Of a stretch of 64,000 bases of DNA, positions 33,188 to 41,520 are shown piece by piece. Source of the stretch: Streptomyces flaveolus (GTDB taxonomy: Bacteria > Actinomycetota > Actinomycetes > Streptomycetales > Streptomycetaceae); assembly GCF_000716535.1 (NCBI RefSeq), contig NZ_JNWV01000043.1:1-64000 (forward strand), read 5' to 3'. Made by a program: the position numbers and the translations under genes. The first letter of the stretch is position 1; the number at the start of each line of letters is the position of its first letter. The notes under the pieces were generated by a model. It was not told where the DNA came from, searched no databases, and was given only the letters and a program-made list of their open reading frames with translations.

Positions 33188-34075
33188 TGTCGACCATGGT
33201 ACCGGGCGCGTGCCGCGTCGCGGACCCGCGGCCGTCGCCAGGACCGAGCCGGCCAGGATGAGGGCGAAGGCGGCCAGCACGGGGAGGGTCAGCGACTCGT
33301 CCAGGAACAGCGCGCCCGCCGCCACCGCCACCGCCGGGTTGACGTAGGTGATCACCGTGGCCCGGGTGGGGCCGGCCTCCCTGATCAGCTCCAGGAACGC
33401 CACGAACGCCACCGCGGTGCAGATCACGCCCAGGCCGGCCAGCGCGGCCAGGACGGTGGGCGAGGGCAGGGCGGCCGGACGGGTGAGGGCCGCCGCGGGG
33501 GCGTAGACCAGGGCGGCCAGGGTGAGGCAGGCGGCCGTCAGATGGAGTGACGGGACCTCCTTGAGGCGGCGGGCGGCGATCAGGGGGGCCGTGGCGTAGC
33601 CCACGACCGTCACCAGGACCTCCGCCAGGGAGCGGGCGTCACCGCCGGTGAGGTGCGGGAGGGTGAGGACCGTCACCCCGGCCAGGCCCAGGGTCAGGCC
33701 GGTGATCCGGCGGACGCCGAGGTGTTCCGTGTCGCCCAGGAGCCGGGCCAGGACCACGCCGACGATCGGTACGCCCGCGATCAGCAGGCCGGCCGTCGAG
33801 CTGGACAGGTGCCGTTCGGCGTCGGTCAGGGTGAACCAGGGCACCATGATCTCCAGGACCGCGAAGGCCAGCATGGGGCGCCAGTGACGTCGTACCGCGT
33901 CCCCGAAGCCGCCCTGGCGGAGGGCGAACGGGAGCAGCAGGGCCGCGCCGAGCGCACAGCGCGTGAACACCACCACCGGCGGGGACACCGCGTCCACCGC
34001 CACCTTGATCATCAGATAGGGGATGCCCCAGACCACTCCCATCAGGGAGAACAGGAACCAGCCGCGTGCAGTCAT
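33146..34075 (-). CDS. EamA-type (DMT superfamily) exporter
   Basis: A 309-residue membrane protein with ten predicted transmembrane segments in two EamA repeats, as in drug/metabolite exporters such as RhtA and YdcZ relatives. The start GWFLFSLMGVVWGIPYLMIK and the second-half ATVITYVNPAVAVAAGALFL are typical. The substrate is unknown. It overlaps the AraC-type gene's stop (ATGA), which points to a two-gene operon, perhaps exporting what the regulator senses. Its last 14 codons lie inside the 5' end of rnpB, which is unusual. Confidence 0.9.
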   Translation of the reverse strand: MTARGWFLFSLMGVVWGIPYLMIKVAVDAVSPPVVVFTRCALGAALLLPFALRQGGFGDAVRRHWRPMLAFAVLEIMVPWFTLTDAERHLSSSTAGLLIAGVPIVGVVLARLLGDTEHLGVRRITGLTLGLAGVTVLTLPHLTGGDARSLAEVLVTVVGYATAPLIAARRLKEVPSLHLTAACLTLAALVYAPAAALTRPAALPSPTVLAALAGLGVICTAVAFVAFLELIREAGPTRATVITYVNPAVAVAAGALFLDESLTLPVLAAFALILAGSVLATAAGPRRGTRPVPWSTRQTSRAGGRVESP

Positions 34076-34920
34076 GCGGCCGAGTGTCGGCCTCCCGGTG
34101 AGGGGCTGTCTTGAACGCTGTTGCGGTAGGCCGCCGGGGTCACCCCGAGCACCCGGCGGAACCAGCGGGTCAGGTGGGCCTGGTCGGCGAAACCGACGAG
34201 GCCGGCCACCTCGGCGGGGCGCAGGCCGGTCTCCAGCAGGATCCGAGCCTTGGTCACCCGGTGCTGGGCGAGCCAGGCGTAGGGGGGTATGCCCATCGTC
34301 GTACGGAAGGCGCGCAGGAGCTGGTAGCGGGACAGGCCGAGGTCGGTGGCGAGCAGGGTCAGGGAGGGCGGGTCGGTGAGTTCGTCGGCGAGGCGGTCGC
34401 GGACCGTGCGGGCTATGGCATCGGCGCCGGGGACGCGGTCGGGGAGCGGGCGGGCCGTGGAGTGGCGCCGGGCCAGGGCCGTGAGCACCCAGGGCAGGAC
34501 GGACTCGGCCTCCAGCGGGTCGGGGCAGGCGCTGAGCCGCGTGTGGGCGGTGCGCAGGGCGCGGGCCAGCGCCGGGTCGTCGATGACGGGTTCGCGGAAG
34601 TGCGGCAGGCCGCCGAGGGTGCCGTCGGCCAGCAGGGACGGCTCGGCGTACAGGGCGCGGTAGGCGTAGCCGTCGGTGGGGTTGCCGGGGCCGCCGGTGT
34701 GCATCTCGCCGGGTTCGAGGACGACGATCGTGCCGGGGCCGGTGCGGATGTGGCCGCCCCGGTAGTCGATGATCTCGGAGCCGCCGACGCAGACGCCGAT
34801 CGTGTACTCGTCGTGGGCGTGCGGGGCGTACACGTGCCGGCGGAAGCTCGCCGTGAGCAGGTCGAGCGGGGGCCCGCAGCGGCCCAGCCGGGCCCGTGTC
34901 CACCGTGCCTGTTCCCCCAT
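34072..34920 (-). CDS. AraC-family transcriptional regulator
   Basis: A 282-residue protein with an N-terminal cupin-like sensing domain (HAHDEYTIGVCVGGSE and a PGEMHTG loop) and two C-terminal helix-turn-helices (LTLLATDLGLSRYQLLRAF and PAEVAGLVGFADQAHLTRWF, ending GVTPAAYR). It belongs to the AraC ligand-binding group often paired with exporters. It probably regulates the EamA gene it overlaps. The ATG at 34920 is the first in-frame start giving a normal length. Confidence 0.9.
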   Translation of the reverse strand: MGEQARWTRARLGRCGPPLDLLTASFRRHVYAPHAHDEYTIGVCVGGSEIIDYRGGHIRTGPGTIVVLEPGEMHTGGPGNPTDGYAYRALYAEPSLLADGTLGGLPHFREPVIDDPALARALRTAHTRLSACPDPLEAESVLPWVLTALARRHSTARPLPDRVPGADAIARTVRDRLADELTDPPSLTLLATDLGLSRYQLLRAFRTTMGIPPYAWLAQHRVTKARILLETGLRPAEVAGLVGFADQAHLTRWFRRVLGVTPAAYRNSVQDSPSPGGRHSAA

Positions 34921-35028
34921 CGGACCGTCCCCTCACGACTCCCACCGCCGGCGCCCGTGCCGCGCCGCGCCCCCGCTACCGGGTACAGCGCCGGAAGCCG
35001 CCATTCCATGCCGCGCTCGTCCAGGCGC

Positions 35029-36462
35029 TCACGCCACGGTGAAGGCAATCTTCGACGTGCCCGGGTCGGCGCGGGTGAGCCGGACGCGCAGGCGTTCGCC
35101 GAGGGGCAGGTCCGGGCCCTCGATCCGTCCTATGACCGCCGGGGACATCACCTGGACGGTGCCCACGGTCGGCCGGTGCTCGTCCACGTCCACGACGCAG
35201 CCGTCGAAGACGTCCCCGACCCGGTCCTTGAGCAGGGCCGCCTCCACGATGTCGACGCACTCCCGCTCGACCGTGCCCGCGCGCCGGGAGCCCTCGGCCA
35301 TCCGCCGGGGCAGCACGTCCAGCACCGCGAGCACCCAGTCGGGCGGGTTCCGGCCGGCGACGGCGGCGAGGCAGATCTCCGAGGCGTACCGGTCGGCGAG
35401 GCGGCGCAACGGGGCGGTGCAGTGCGCGTAGGCGGCGGCGACGGCCGCGTGCGTGGTGAGCGCGGGCAGCTCGCCGTCCCGGAAGACGGTGTAGCCGGCC
35501 CCGCGCAGCAGGGTGGTGCACTCCTGGAGGAAGGCCGCGTGGTGCGGGTCGTGCGGGTCCAGGGTGCGCAGCAGGGCCGCGTACGACACGTGGTGCGGCC
35601 AGTCGATGTGCAGGGCGGTGGCGGTACGGCGCAGCCGTCCGACGGCGCCGTCGGGGGCGGCGGGGAGGGTGCGCAGGATGCCGGTGCCGTGGGTGAGCAT
35701 CAGATCGGCGGCGGCCATCCCGGTGAGCAAGGAGAGCTGGGCGTTCCAGCGGTCGGCGGGCAGCGGGGCGCGGTAGCGCAGCGCGTAGGTGTGGTCCTGC
35801 TCGACGATCTCCTGCTCGGGCACCTGCAGGGAGATCCCGCCGCGTTCGGCCTCCAGCCGCTCCCGCGCCTCGCCGATCTCCTTGAGCAGTGCGACGGGCT
35901 CCTCGGCCGTGCCCGCGTCGATGTCCCGCTGCACGCCGGCGTAGTCGAGCTTGGCCCGGCTGCGGACGAGGGCCCGGCGCACGTCGACGGCTAGGGTGCG
36001 GCCCTCCGCGTCCAGGTCGATCGTCCACAGCACCGCCGGACGGGTCTTGCCGGGCAGCAGGCTGGCCGCGCCCTCGCTGAGCACGGTGGGGTGCAGCGGG
36101 ACCCTCTCGTCCGGGAAGTACAGGGTGGTCACCCGCCGGTGCGCCTCCGCGTCCAGGGCTCCGCCGGGTGCGACGAAGGCGGCGACGTCGGCGATGGCGT
36201 ACCGGACGCGGTAGCCGGTGCCCTGCCGGGACAGGTGGGCGGCCTGGTCGAGGTCCGTGGAGGTGGGCGGGTCCAGGGTGAAGAAGGGGACGTCGGTGGC
36301 GTCGTACACCGGCAGGGCGGGGTCCTTGGCCGCCTGCTCGGCGGCCGCCTGGACCTCCGGTGCGAAGGCCTCCGGGATGCCGAGTCCGGAGCGGAGCGCG
36401 GCGAGCGCGGCCCGGAGGGGCGCCTCGGGGGCGCCGGTGACGCGGATCTTGCGGCGGGGCAT
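35029..36462 (-). CDS. RNB-domain exoribonuclease (RNase II/R family)
   Basis: A 477-residue 3'-5' exoribonuclease. The RNB catalytic domain shows the acidic cluster DLDQAAHLSR preceded by FFTLDPPTSTD, then YFPDERVPLHPTVLSEGAASLLPG and the late CTAPLRRLADRYASE. It is shorter than RNase R, lacking the N-terminal cold-shock domains and a full S1 domain, as is usual for this actinobacterial branch. It stands alone on the minus strand, upstream of and divergent from yaaA. The ATG at 36462 is preceded by a GGAGCGAGC-like purine tract, read on the opposite strand. Confidence 0.92.
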   Translation of the reverse strand: MPRRKIRVTGAPEAPLRAALAALRSGLGIPEAFAPEVQAAAEQAAKDPALPVYDATDVPFFTLDPPTSTDLDQAAHLSRQGTGYRVRYAIADVAAFVAPGGALDAEAHRRVTTLYFPDERVPLHPTVLSEGAASLLPGKTRPAVLWTIDLDAEGRTLAVDVRRALVRSRAKLDYAGVQRDIDAGTAEEPVALLKEIGEARERLEAERGGISLQVPEQEIVEQDHTYALRYRAPLPADRWNAQLSLLTGMAAADLMLTHGTGILRTLPAAPDGAVGRLRRTATALHIDWPHHVSYAALLRTLDPHDPHHAAFLQECTTLLRGAGYTVFRDGELPALTTHAAVAAAYAHCTAPLRRLADRYASEICLAAVAGRNPPDWVLAVLDVLPRRMAEGSRRAGTVERECVDIVEAALLKDRVGDVFDGCVVDVDEHRPTVGTVQVMSPAVIGRIEGPDLPLGERLRVRLTRADPGTSKIAFTVA

Positions 36463-36533
36463 GGAGCGAGCGTAGGCCGAGGTGGCACCGGAGTCACGCC
36501 GTACCCTGGCGCGGAGGTCTACGTAAGGAGTAC

Positions 36534-37319
36534 GTGTTGCTGGTCCTGCTGCCGCCCTCCGAAGGCAAGGCGAACCCGGGCGAGGGTGCCCCGCTCCGGC
36601 TGGAGTCGCTGTCCCTGCCGGGGCTGACCGCCGCGCGGGAGGCCGTGCTCGGGGAGCTGGTCGAGCTGTGCTCGGGCGACGAGGGGAAGGCCCGCGAGGT
36701 GCTGGGGCTGAGCGAGGGGCTGCGCGGCGAGGTCGGGAAGAACGCCGGGCTGCGCACGGCCGGCGCCCGCCCCGCCGGGGAGGTCTACACCGGTGTCCTG
36801 TACGACGCCCTCGGCCTGGCCACGCTGGACACGGCGGCGCGGCGCCGCGCGGCGGAGTCGCTGCTGGTCTTCTCCGGGCTGTGGGGTGCCGTGCGGGTGA
36901 CGGACCCGATCCCCTCCTACCGCTGCTCGATGGGCGTCAAGCTGCCGGGGCTGGGCGCGCTGGCCGGGCACTGGCGGGCGCCGATGGCCGAGGTGGTGCC
37001 GGAGGCGGCGGCCGACGGCCTGGTCCTCGACCTGCGGTCCTCGGCGTACGCGGCGGCCTGGCGGCCGAAGGGCGAGGTGGCGGGGCGGACGGCGACGGTA
37101 CGGGTGCTGCACGCGCCGACCCGGAAGGTCGTCAGCCACTTCAACAAGGCGACGAAGGGCCGGATCGTCCGCAGCCTGCTGACCGCCGGGACCGCGCCGA
37201 AGGATCCCGCGGAGCTGGTGGGGGTGCTGCGGGAGCTGGGGTACGTCGTGGAGGCGGAGGCACCCGGGAGGGCGGGCAAGGCGTGGACGCTGGACGTGCT
37301 GGTGGACGAGATCCACTGA
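36534..37319 (+). CDS. yaaA: YaaA-family peroxide stress protein
   Basis: A 261-residue protein of the YaaA (DUF328) family, whose E. coli member lowers free iron during hydrogen peroxide stress and binds DNA. The N-terminal LLPPSEGKANPG and the central YTGVLYDALG, SGLWGAVRVTDPIPSYRCSMG and FNKATKGRIVR segments are the family signature. Translation starts at a GTG with AAGGAG 6 bases upstream. It is separated from the KDPG aldolase gene by 71 bases containing an inverted repeat. Confidence 0.9.
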   Translation: MLLVLLPPSEGKANPGEGAPLRLESLSLPGLTAAREAVLGELVELCSGDEGKAREVLGLSEGLRGEVGKNAGLRTAGARPAGEVYTGVLYDALGLATLDTAARRRAAESLLVFSGLWGAVRVTDPIPSYRCSMGVKLPGLGALAGHWRAPMAEVVPEAAADGLVLDLRSSAYAAAWRPKGEVAGRTATVRVLHAPTRKVVSHFNKATKGRIVRSLLTAGTAPKDPAELVGVLRELGYVVEAEAPGRAGKAWTLDVLVDEIH

Positions 37320-37333
37320 GGACACCGTAGGCC

Positions 37334-37370
37334 GTTGCATCTTCTGCAACGCTCATTGCGGCGCTTGCAG
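37334..37370. promoter_or_regulatory. TTGCA-type inverted repeat upstream of the aldolase gene
   Basis: GTTGCA-tcttc-TGCAAC (37334-37350) is a perfect 6-base inverted repeat. A related TTGCG/TTGCA pair follows at 37356 and 37365. The pair lies 20-57 bases before the aldolase start and looks like an operator for a dimeric repressor; the regulator is unknown. Confidence 0.5.
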
Positions 37371-37390
37371 TAACTGGGCACGATGAGGGC

Positions 37391-38053
37391 ATGACCTCGC
37401 CGCTGCCCTCCTTTCCGGCTGCCTCCGTGCTGGACCTCGCCCCCGTCGTGCCCGTGGTGGTGCTCACCGACGCCGCCGACGCCGTACCGCTGGCGCGGGC
37501 GCTGGTCGCGGGCGGACTGCCCGCGATCGAGGTGACCCTGCGGACCCCGGCCGCGCCGGCCGCGATCCGGGCCATCGCCGCGGAGGTCCCGGAGGCCGTG
37601 GTCGGGGCGGGCACGGTGATCACGCCGGAGCAGGTGGACGCGTGTACGGCCGCCGGGGCGCGGTTCCTGGTCAGCCCCGGCTGGACGGAGGCGCTGCTGG
37701 AGGCGATGCGCGGGTCCGGGGTGCCTTTCCTGCCCGGGGTGTCGACCACCTCGGAGGTCGTCGCGCTGCTGGAGCGCGGGGTGCGGGAGATGAAGTTCTT
37801 CCCGGCGCAGGCGGCGGGCGGTACGGCGTATCTGAGGTCGCTGGCCGGGCCGTTGCCGCAGGCCCGGTTCTGTCCCACGGGCGGGATCGGGCCCGAGACC
37901 GCACCGGAGTATCTGGCTCTGTCCAACGTCGGCTGCGTGGGCGGGAGTTGGATGGTCCCGGCGGAGGCGCTGGCCGCCCGGGACTGGGGCCGGATCGAGG
38001 AACTGGCGCGTACGGCGGCCGGGTTGCGGTCCTCGGGCGGCTCAGGGGCGTAG
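37391..38053 (+). CDS. eda: KDPG/KHG aldolase (Eda-type)
   Basis: A 220-residue class I aldolase splitting 2-keto-3-deoxy-6-phosphogluconate to pyruvate and glyceraldehyde 3-phosphate (and/or 4-hydroxy-2-oxoglutarate). The catalytic glutamate is in IEVTLRTPAA, the proton-relay region in VGAGTVITPEQ, and the Schiff-base lysine in REMKFFPAQAAGG. No edd or other pathway gene is adjacent. A TTGCA-type inverted repeat lies upstream, so it is probably regulated by carbon source. Confidence 0.93.
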   Translation: MTSPLPSFPAASVLDLAPVVPVVVLTDAADAVPLARALVAGGLPAIEVTLRTPAAPAAIRAIAAEVPEAVVGAGTVITPEQVDACTAAGARFLVSPGWTEALLEAMRGSGVPFLPGVSTTSEVVALLERGVREMKFFPAQAAGGTAYLRSLAGPLPQARFCPTGGIGPETAPEYLALSNVGCVGGSWMVPAEALAARDWGRIEELARTAAGLRSSGGSGA

Positions 38054-38079
38054 GCGCCGGGGCGTGGGTGCCGGACGGC

Positions 38080-39672
38080 TCAGGGGCGCAGGTGAGAGGT
38101 GTCGTTGAACAGCCGCACGCTCGCGTTGCCGTCCGCGTAGTACGCCACCGCCGACAGGGAGGCCGCCGAAAGCTCCATCCTGAACAGCGACTTGGGCGGG
38201 GCGCCGAGCGCGAGGCGGACGAAGGTCTTGATCGGGGTGACGTGCGTGACCAGCAGGACCGTACGGCCCGCGTAGGCCGCGGTCAGCTTGTCACGGGTCG
38301 CGGCGATCCGGGTGGCCGTCTCGGTGAAGCTCTCGCCGCCGCCGGTGGGGTGGGCCTCCGGGTCGGCGAGCCAGGCGTCGAGGTCGTCCGGGTAGCGCTC
38401 GCGGACCTCGCCGAAGGTCAGGCCCTCCCAGGCGCCGAAGTCCGTCTCGCGCAGGCCGTCTTCGAGCGTGACGCCGAGGTTCAGTCGGGCGGCGACGATC
38501 TCGGCGGTCTCGCGGGTGCGGGCGAGGGGGGAGGCGACGACGGCCTGGATCGTGCCGCGCCGTGCCAGGGCCTCGGCGACGCGGTGCGCCTGCTCCCGGC
38601 CCGCGGCGGAGAGGGAGGGGTCGGTGCCGCCGCTGCCGGAGAAGCGCTTCTGGGGGGTCAGGGGGGTTTCGCCGTGCCGGAGGAGGACGAGGGTGGCGGG
38701 GGCACCGAGATCCGGGGCGGCGCTCCAGCCAGGGGCACTGGTGACGCGCTGCTCGTCCACGGCTCCCCCACGGGAGCCGGAAGGACGCCCCTCGCCGGGG
38801 GTGGTCGGGGCCTGCTCACCGGGAGCGCGCCCGGCGCTGGGGGTCGTAGGACGCTGCTCGCGGGGAGGTGCCGCTTCTGCCGGGACGGACGCCGCCTCGG
38901 CAGCGCGACTGCCCGCAGAAGCGGACGACGGCCGCTCCTCAGCGGCACGACTCCCCACAGCCCCGGACGACGGCCGCTCCCCAGCAGACCCTGCCCCAGC
39001 GGCACGACTGCCCGCAGATGCGGTGGATTCCGGCGCGGCTGCCGAGGGCTCGGGGGTCGCGCCATCGGATTCGGCGGTCGCACCGGCGGCTTCGAGGCTC
39101 CCTGCGGCGGACTCAGGGGTCGCACCGGCGGCGCGGCCCTCCGCCAGGGCCGCGCGGGCCCTTGCCGCTCCCGCCGCCGCGTCTCCGGGTGGGCCCTGCG
39201 GCTCAGGGGCGGGAGGCGGGGTGTCCAGGGCCGCGCGGGACCGGGACGGGGACCACTGCCGGCCCTTCGCCCCCGCGTCCATCGCCTCGTTCGCCAAGCG
39301 GTCCGCGTGCTTGTTCCGCTCGCGGGGGATCCACTCGTAGGTGACCTGGTCCGGGGGGTGGACGGACCTCGCCTCCGTCGCCAGGGGCTTCATGTCGGGG
39401 TGCTTGATCTTCCACCGGCCCGACATCTGCTCGATGACGAGCTTGGAGTCCATGCGGACGTGGACCCGGGCCGACGGGTCGAGGGCGTGGGCGGCGCGGA
39501 GACCGGCCAGCAGACCGCGGTACTCGGCGACGTTGTTCGTGGCGACGCCGATGTACTCCGCGGCCTCCGCCAGGGCCTCACCCGTGGCCCCGTCGAGGAC
39601 GACCGCCCCGTAACCCGCGGGCCCGGGGTTGCCCCGCGACCCGCCGTCGGCCTCGACGATGAACTCCCGCAC
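38080..39672 (-). CDS. Bifunctional RNase H / histidine phosphatase
   Basis: A 530-residue fusion. Residues 1 to about 135 are a type I RNase H domain (VEADGGSRGNPGPAGYGAV, NVAEYRGLLAGL, MDSKLVIEQMSGRWK, RNKHADRLANEA) cutting RNA in RNA-DNA hybrids. From about 325 comes a phosphoglycerate-mutase-like acid phosphatase (LLRHGETPLTPQKRFSG and a late VTHVTPIKTF). In mycobacteria the corresponding protein also acts as an alpha-ribazole phosphatase in B12 synthesis. The roughly 190-residue linker is unusually long and made of Ala/Ser/Glu/Pro repeats (such as EERPSSASAGSRAAE). It lies just upstream of eda's convergent end and 12 bases below the zinc-ribbon gene, in the same operon. Confidence 0.93.
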   Translation of the reverse strand: MREFIVEADGGSRGNPGPAGYGAVVLDGATGEALAEAAEYIGVATNNVAEYRGLLAGLRAAHALDPSARVHVRMDSKLVIEQMSGRWKIKHPDMKPLATEARSVHPPDQVTYEWIPRERNKHADRLANEAMDAGAKGRQWSPSRSRAALDTPPPAPEPQGPPGDAAAGAARARAALAEGRAAGATPESAAGSLEAAGATAESDGATPEPSAAAPESTASAGSRAAGAGSAGERPSSGAVGSRAAEERPSSASAGSRAAEAASVPAEAAPPREQRPTTPSAGRAPGEQAPTTPGEGRPSGSRGGAVDEQRVTSAPGWSAAPDLGAPATLVLLRHGETPLTPQKRFSGSGGTDPSLSAAGREQAHRVAEALARRGTIQAVVASPLARTRETAEIVAARLNLGVTLEDGLRETDFGAWEGLTFGEVRERYPDDLDAWLADPEAHPTGGGESFTETATRIAATRDKLTAAYAGRTVLLVTHVTPIKTFVRLALGAPPKSLFRMELSAASLSAVAYYADGNASVRLFNDTSHLRP

Positions 39673-39684
39673 CCCTGAAACCCC

Positions 39685-40428
39685 TTACAGACCCGACTCG
39701 GCCGTACGCACCAGGATGCGGCGGCAGTTCTCGCAGCGGACCACCGTGTCCGGCGCCGCCGAGCGGATCTCGTTCAGCTCGGTGATGGCCAGCTCCTGCC
39801 GGCAGCCCTGGCAGGTGCGGGCGTACAGCTTGGCCGCGCCGATGCCGCCCTGCTGCTCGCGCAGCTTGTCGTAGAGCTTGAGCAGGTCCGCGGGGACGGA
39901 GGCCGCCACGACCTCGCGCTCCTTGGCCACCGAGGCGGCCTCGCCGTCGATCTCCTCGAACGCCGCGTCCCGGCGACCGTTCGCGTCGTCGATCTTCGAC
40001 TGTACGGAGGCGACCCGCTCGGTCAGCTCGTTCACCCGCTCCTGCGCGGCCTCACGGCGTTCCATGACCTCCAGGACCACGTCCTCCAGGTCGCCCTGCC
40101 GCTTGGCGAGGGAGGCGATCTCGTGCTGGAGGTTGGACAGGTCCTTCGGCGAGGTGACCGCGCCGGAGTCCAGGCGCTGCTGGTCGCGGGTGGCGCGCTG
40201 GCGCACCTGGTCGACGTCCTGCTCGGCCTTGGTCTGCTCGCGGGCGCAGTCGCTCTCCTCGGTCTGCGCGGCCACGAGCAGGTCGCGCAGCTGCGTCAGG
40301 TCCTTCGTCAACGACTCGATCTCGGCGTGCTCGGGCAGGGACCTCCGCTTGTGCGCGAGCTGCTGCAGGCGGACGTCGAGGGCCTGGACGTCGAGGAGTC
40401 GGATCTGGTCGGCGGGCGCGGCGTTCAG
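39685..40428 (-). CDS. Coiled-coil C4 zinc-ribbon protein, CTG start
   Basis: A 247-residue protein. Most of it is a long coiled coil rich in Glu, Arg and Gln; the C-terminal 55 residues hold a zinc ribbon with CQGC and CENC. It belongs to the DUF164/CT398-like family found next to nif3 and RNase H in actinobacteria; a nucleic-acid or trafficking role has been proposed but is unproven. No ATG, GTG or TTG lies in a sensible place. The reading frame enters through CTG overlapping the nif3 stop (CTGA), 7 bases after GGAG, so I take CTG as the start. Confidence 0.85.
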   Translation of the reverse strand: MNAAPADQIRLLDVQALDVRLQQLAHKRRSLPEHAEIESLTKDLTQLRDLLVAAQTEESDCAREQTKAEQDVDQVRQRATRDQQRLDSGAVTSPKDLSNLQHEIASLAKRQGDLEDVVLEVMERREAAQERVNELTERVASVQSKIDDANGRRDAAFEEIDGEAASVAKEREVVAASVPADLLKLYDKLREQQGGIGAAKLYARTCQGCRQELAITELNEIRSAAPDTVVRCENCRRILVRTAESGL

Positions 40429-41333
40429 TTGGGGGCTCCCGTGGTATCGGAAGGGGCGCGCGAAGCGCTCGTTGGAAGGGTGGTGGTGGGCGACGGGTGG
40501 GCGGTGGCGGTGGACGCCGCGTGGGCGGTCCAGGGGTCGGTGACCGTCTTGGAGACGTGGACGCGCAGGTCCCAGCCGTGACGGTCGGAGATCTCGTCGA
40601 GCTGGCTCGCGGCCAGCTCGCACCAGGGCCACTCGGTGGCCCAGTGCGCCGCGTCGAGCAGCGCGAGGGGGCTGTGGGCCACCGCCTCGGAAGCCGGGTG
40701 GTGGCGCAGGTCGGCGGTGAGGAAGGCGTCGACGCCGGCCGCGCGGACCTGGTCGAACAGGCTGTCGCCGGAGCCGCCGCTGACGGCGATCGTGCGGACC
40801 ACGGCCTCGGGGTCGCCGGCCACCCGGATGCCCTGCGCGGTGGCGGGCAGCCGCTCGGCGGCACGGGCGGCCAGCTCGCGGACGGTGAGGGGGTGGTCGA
40901 GTTCGCAGACGCGGCCCAGGCCCCGGCGGCCCTCGGGGTCGGTGGGGTCCGGCACGAGGGGGCGTACGACGCGGAGGTCGAGGGCCCCGGCGAGGGCGTC
41001 GGAGACACCCGGATCGGCGGTGTCGGCGTTGGTGTGGGCGACGTGCAGCGCGATGTCGTTCTTGATCAGCGTGTGCACGACCCGGCCCTTGAAGTGCGTG
41101 GCCGCGACCGTGGTCGTGCCGCGCAGATAGAGCGGGTGGTGGGTGACCAGCAGGCCGGCGCCGAGCTCGACGGCCTCGTCGACGATCTCCTGGACGGGGT
41201 CGACGGCGAACAGGACCCGGGTGACCTCCTGGTCGGGGTCGCCCACGACCGTGCCGACCGCGTCCCAGGACTCGGCCCGCTCGGCGGGCCACAGGTTCTC
41301 CAGCGCGGCGATGACTTCAGACAGACGGGGCAC
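40425..41333 (-). CDS. Nif3-like dinuclear metal-centre protein
   Basis: A 302-residue member of the Nif3/YbgI family, hexameric proteins with a two-metal site and uncertain function (possibly GTP cyclohydrolase I type 2-like). Metal ligands are in LLVTHHPLYLRG and HVAHTNADTAD, and late in SGGSGDSL and DAFLTADLRHHPASEA. The last 40 residues are a Thr/Ser/Pro tail. It leads an operon with the zinc-ribbon and RNase H/phosphatase genes, which is a conserved actinobacterial order. Confidence 0.92.
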   Translation of the reverse strand: MPRLSEVIAALENLWPAERAESWDAVGTVVGDPDQEVTRVLFAVDPVQEIVDEAVELGAGLLVTHHPLYLRGTTTVAATHFKGRVVHTLIKNDIALHVAHTNADTADPGVSDALAGALDLRVVRPLVPDPTDPEGRRGLGRVCELDHPLTVRELAARAAERLPATAQGIRVAGDPEAVVRTIAVSGGSGDSLFDQVRAAGVDAFLTADLRHHPASEAVAHSPLALLDAAHWATEWPWCELAASQLDEISDRHGWDLRVHVSKTVTDPWTAHAASTATAHPSPTTTLPTSASRAPSDTTGAPN

Positions 41334-41520
41334 GGCCCAAGGCTACCTGGCTGTTCGGCGGGGCTGTACCGCATGCGTCCGGTCTGACCCCGCTCAGCAC
41401 AGACGCCCCGGTTTCCTCAGGTGAATCGCTTCTGCACCACCCTTACGTGTGAAGCCGGGGAGGGCCGGTCCCCTGGTTGTGCTGGCGAAAACTAGCTTCG
41501 TCGCCGGAGGTGACCGAACG

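Noticed and set aside
33146..34945. A single 599-residue product spanning the EamA and AraC region
   Set aside because: The upstream part of this frame is a shadow of the AraC-family gene. The exporter starts at 34075 with an ATGA overlap.
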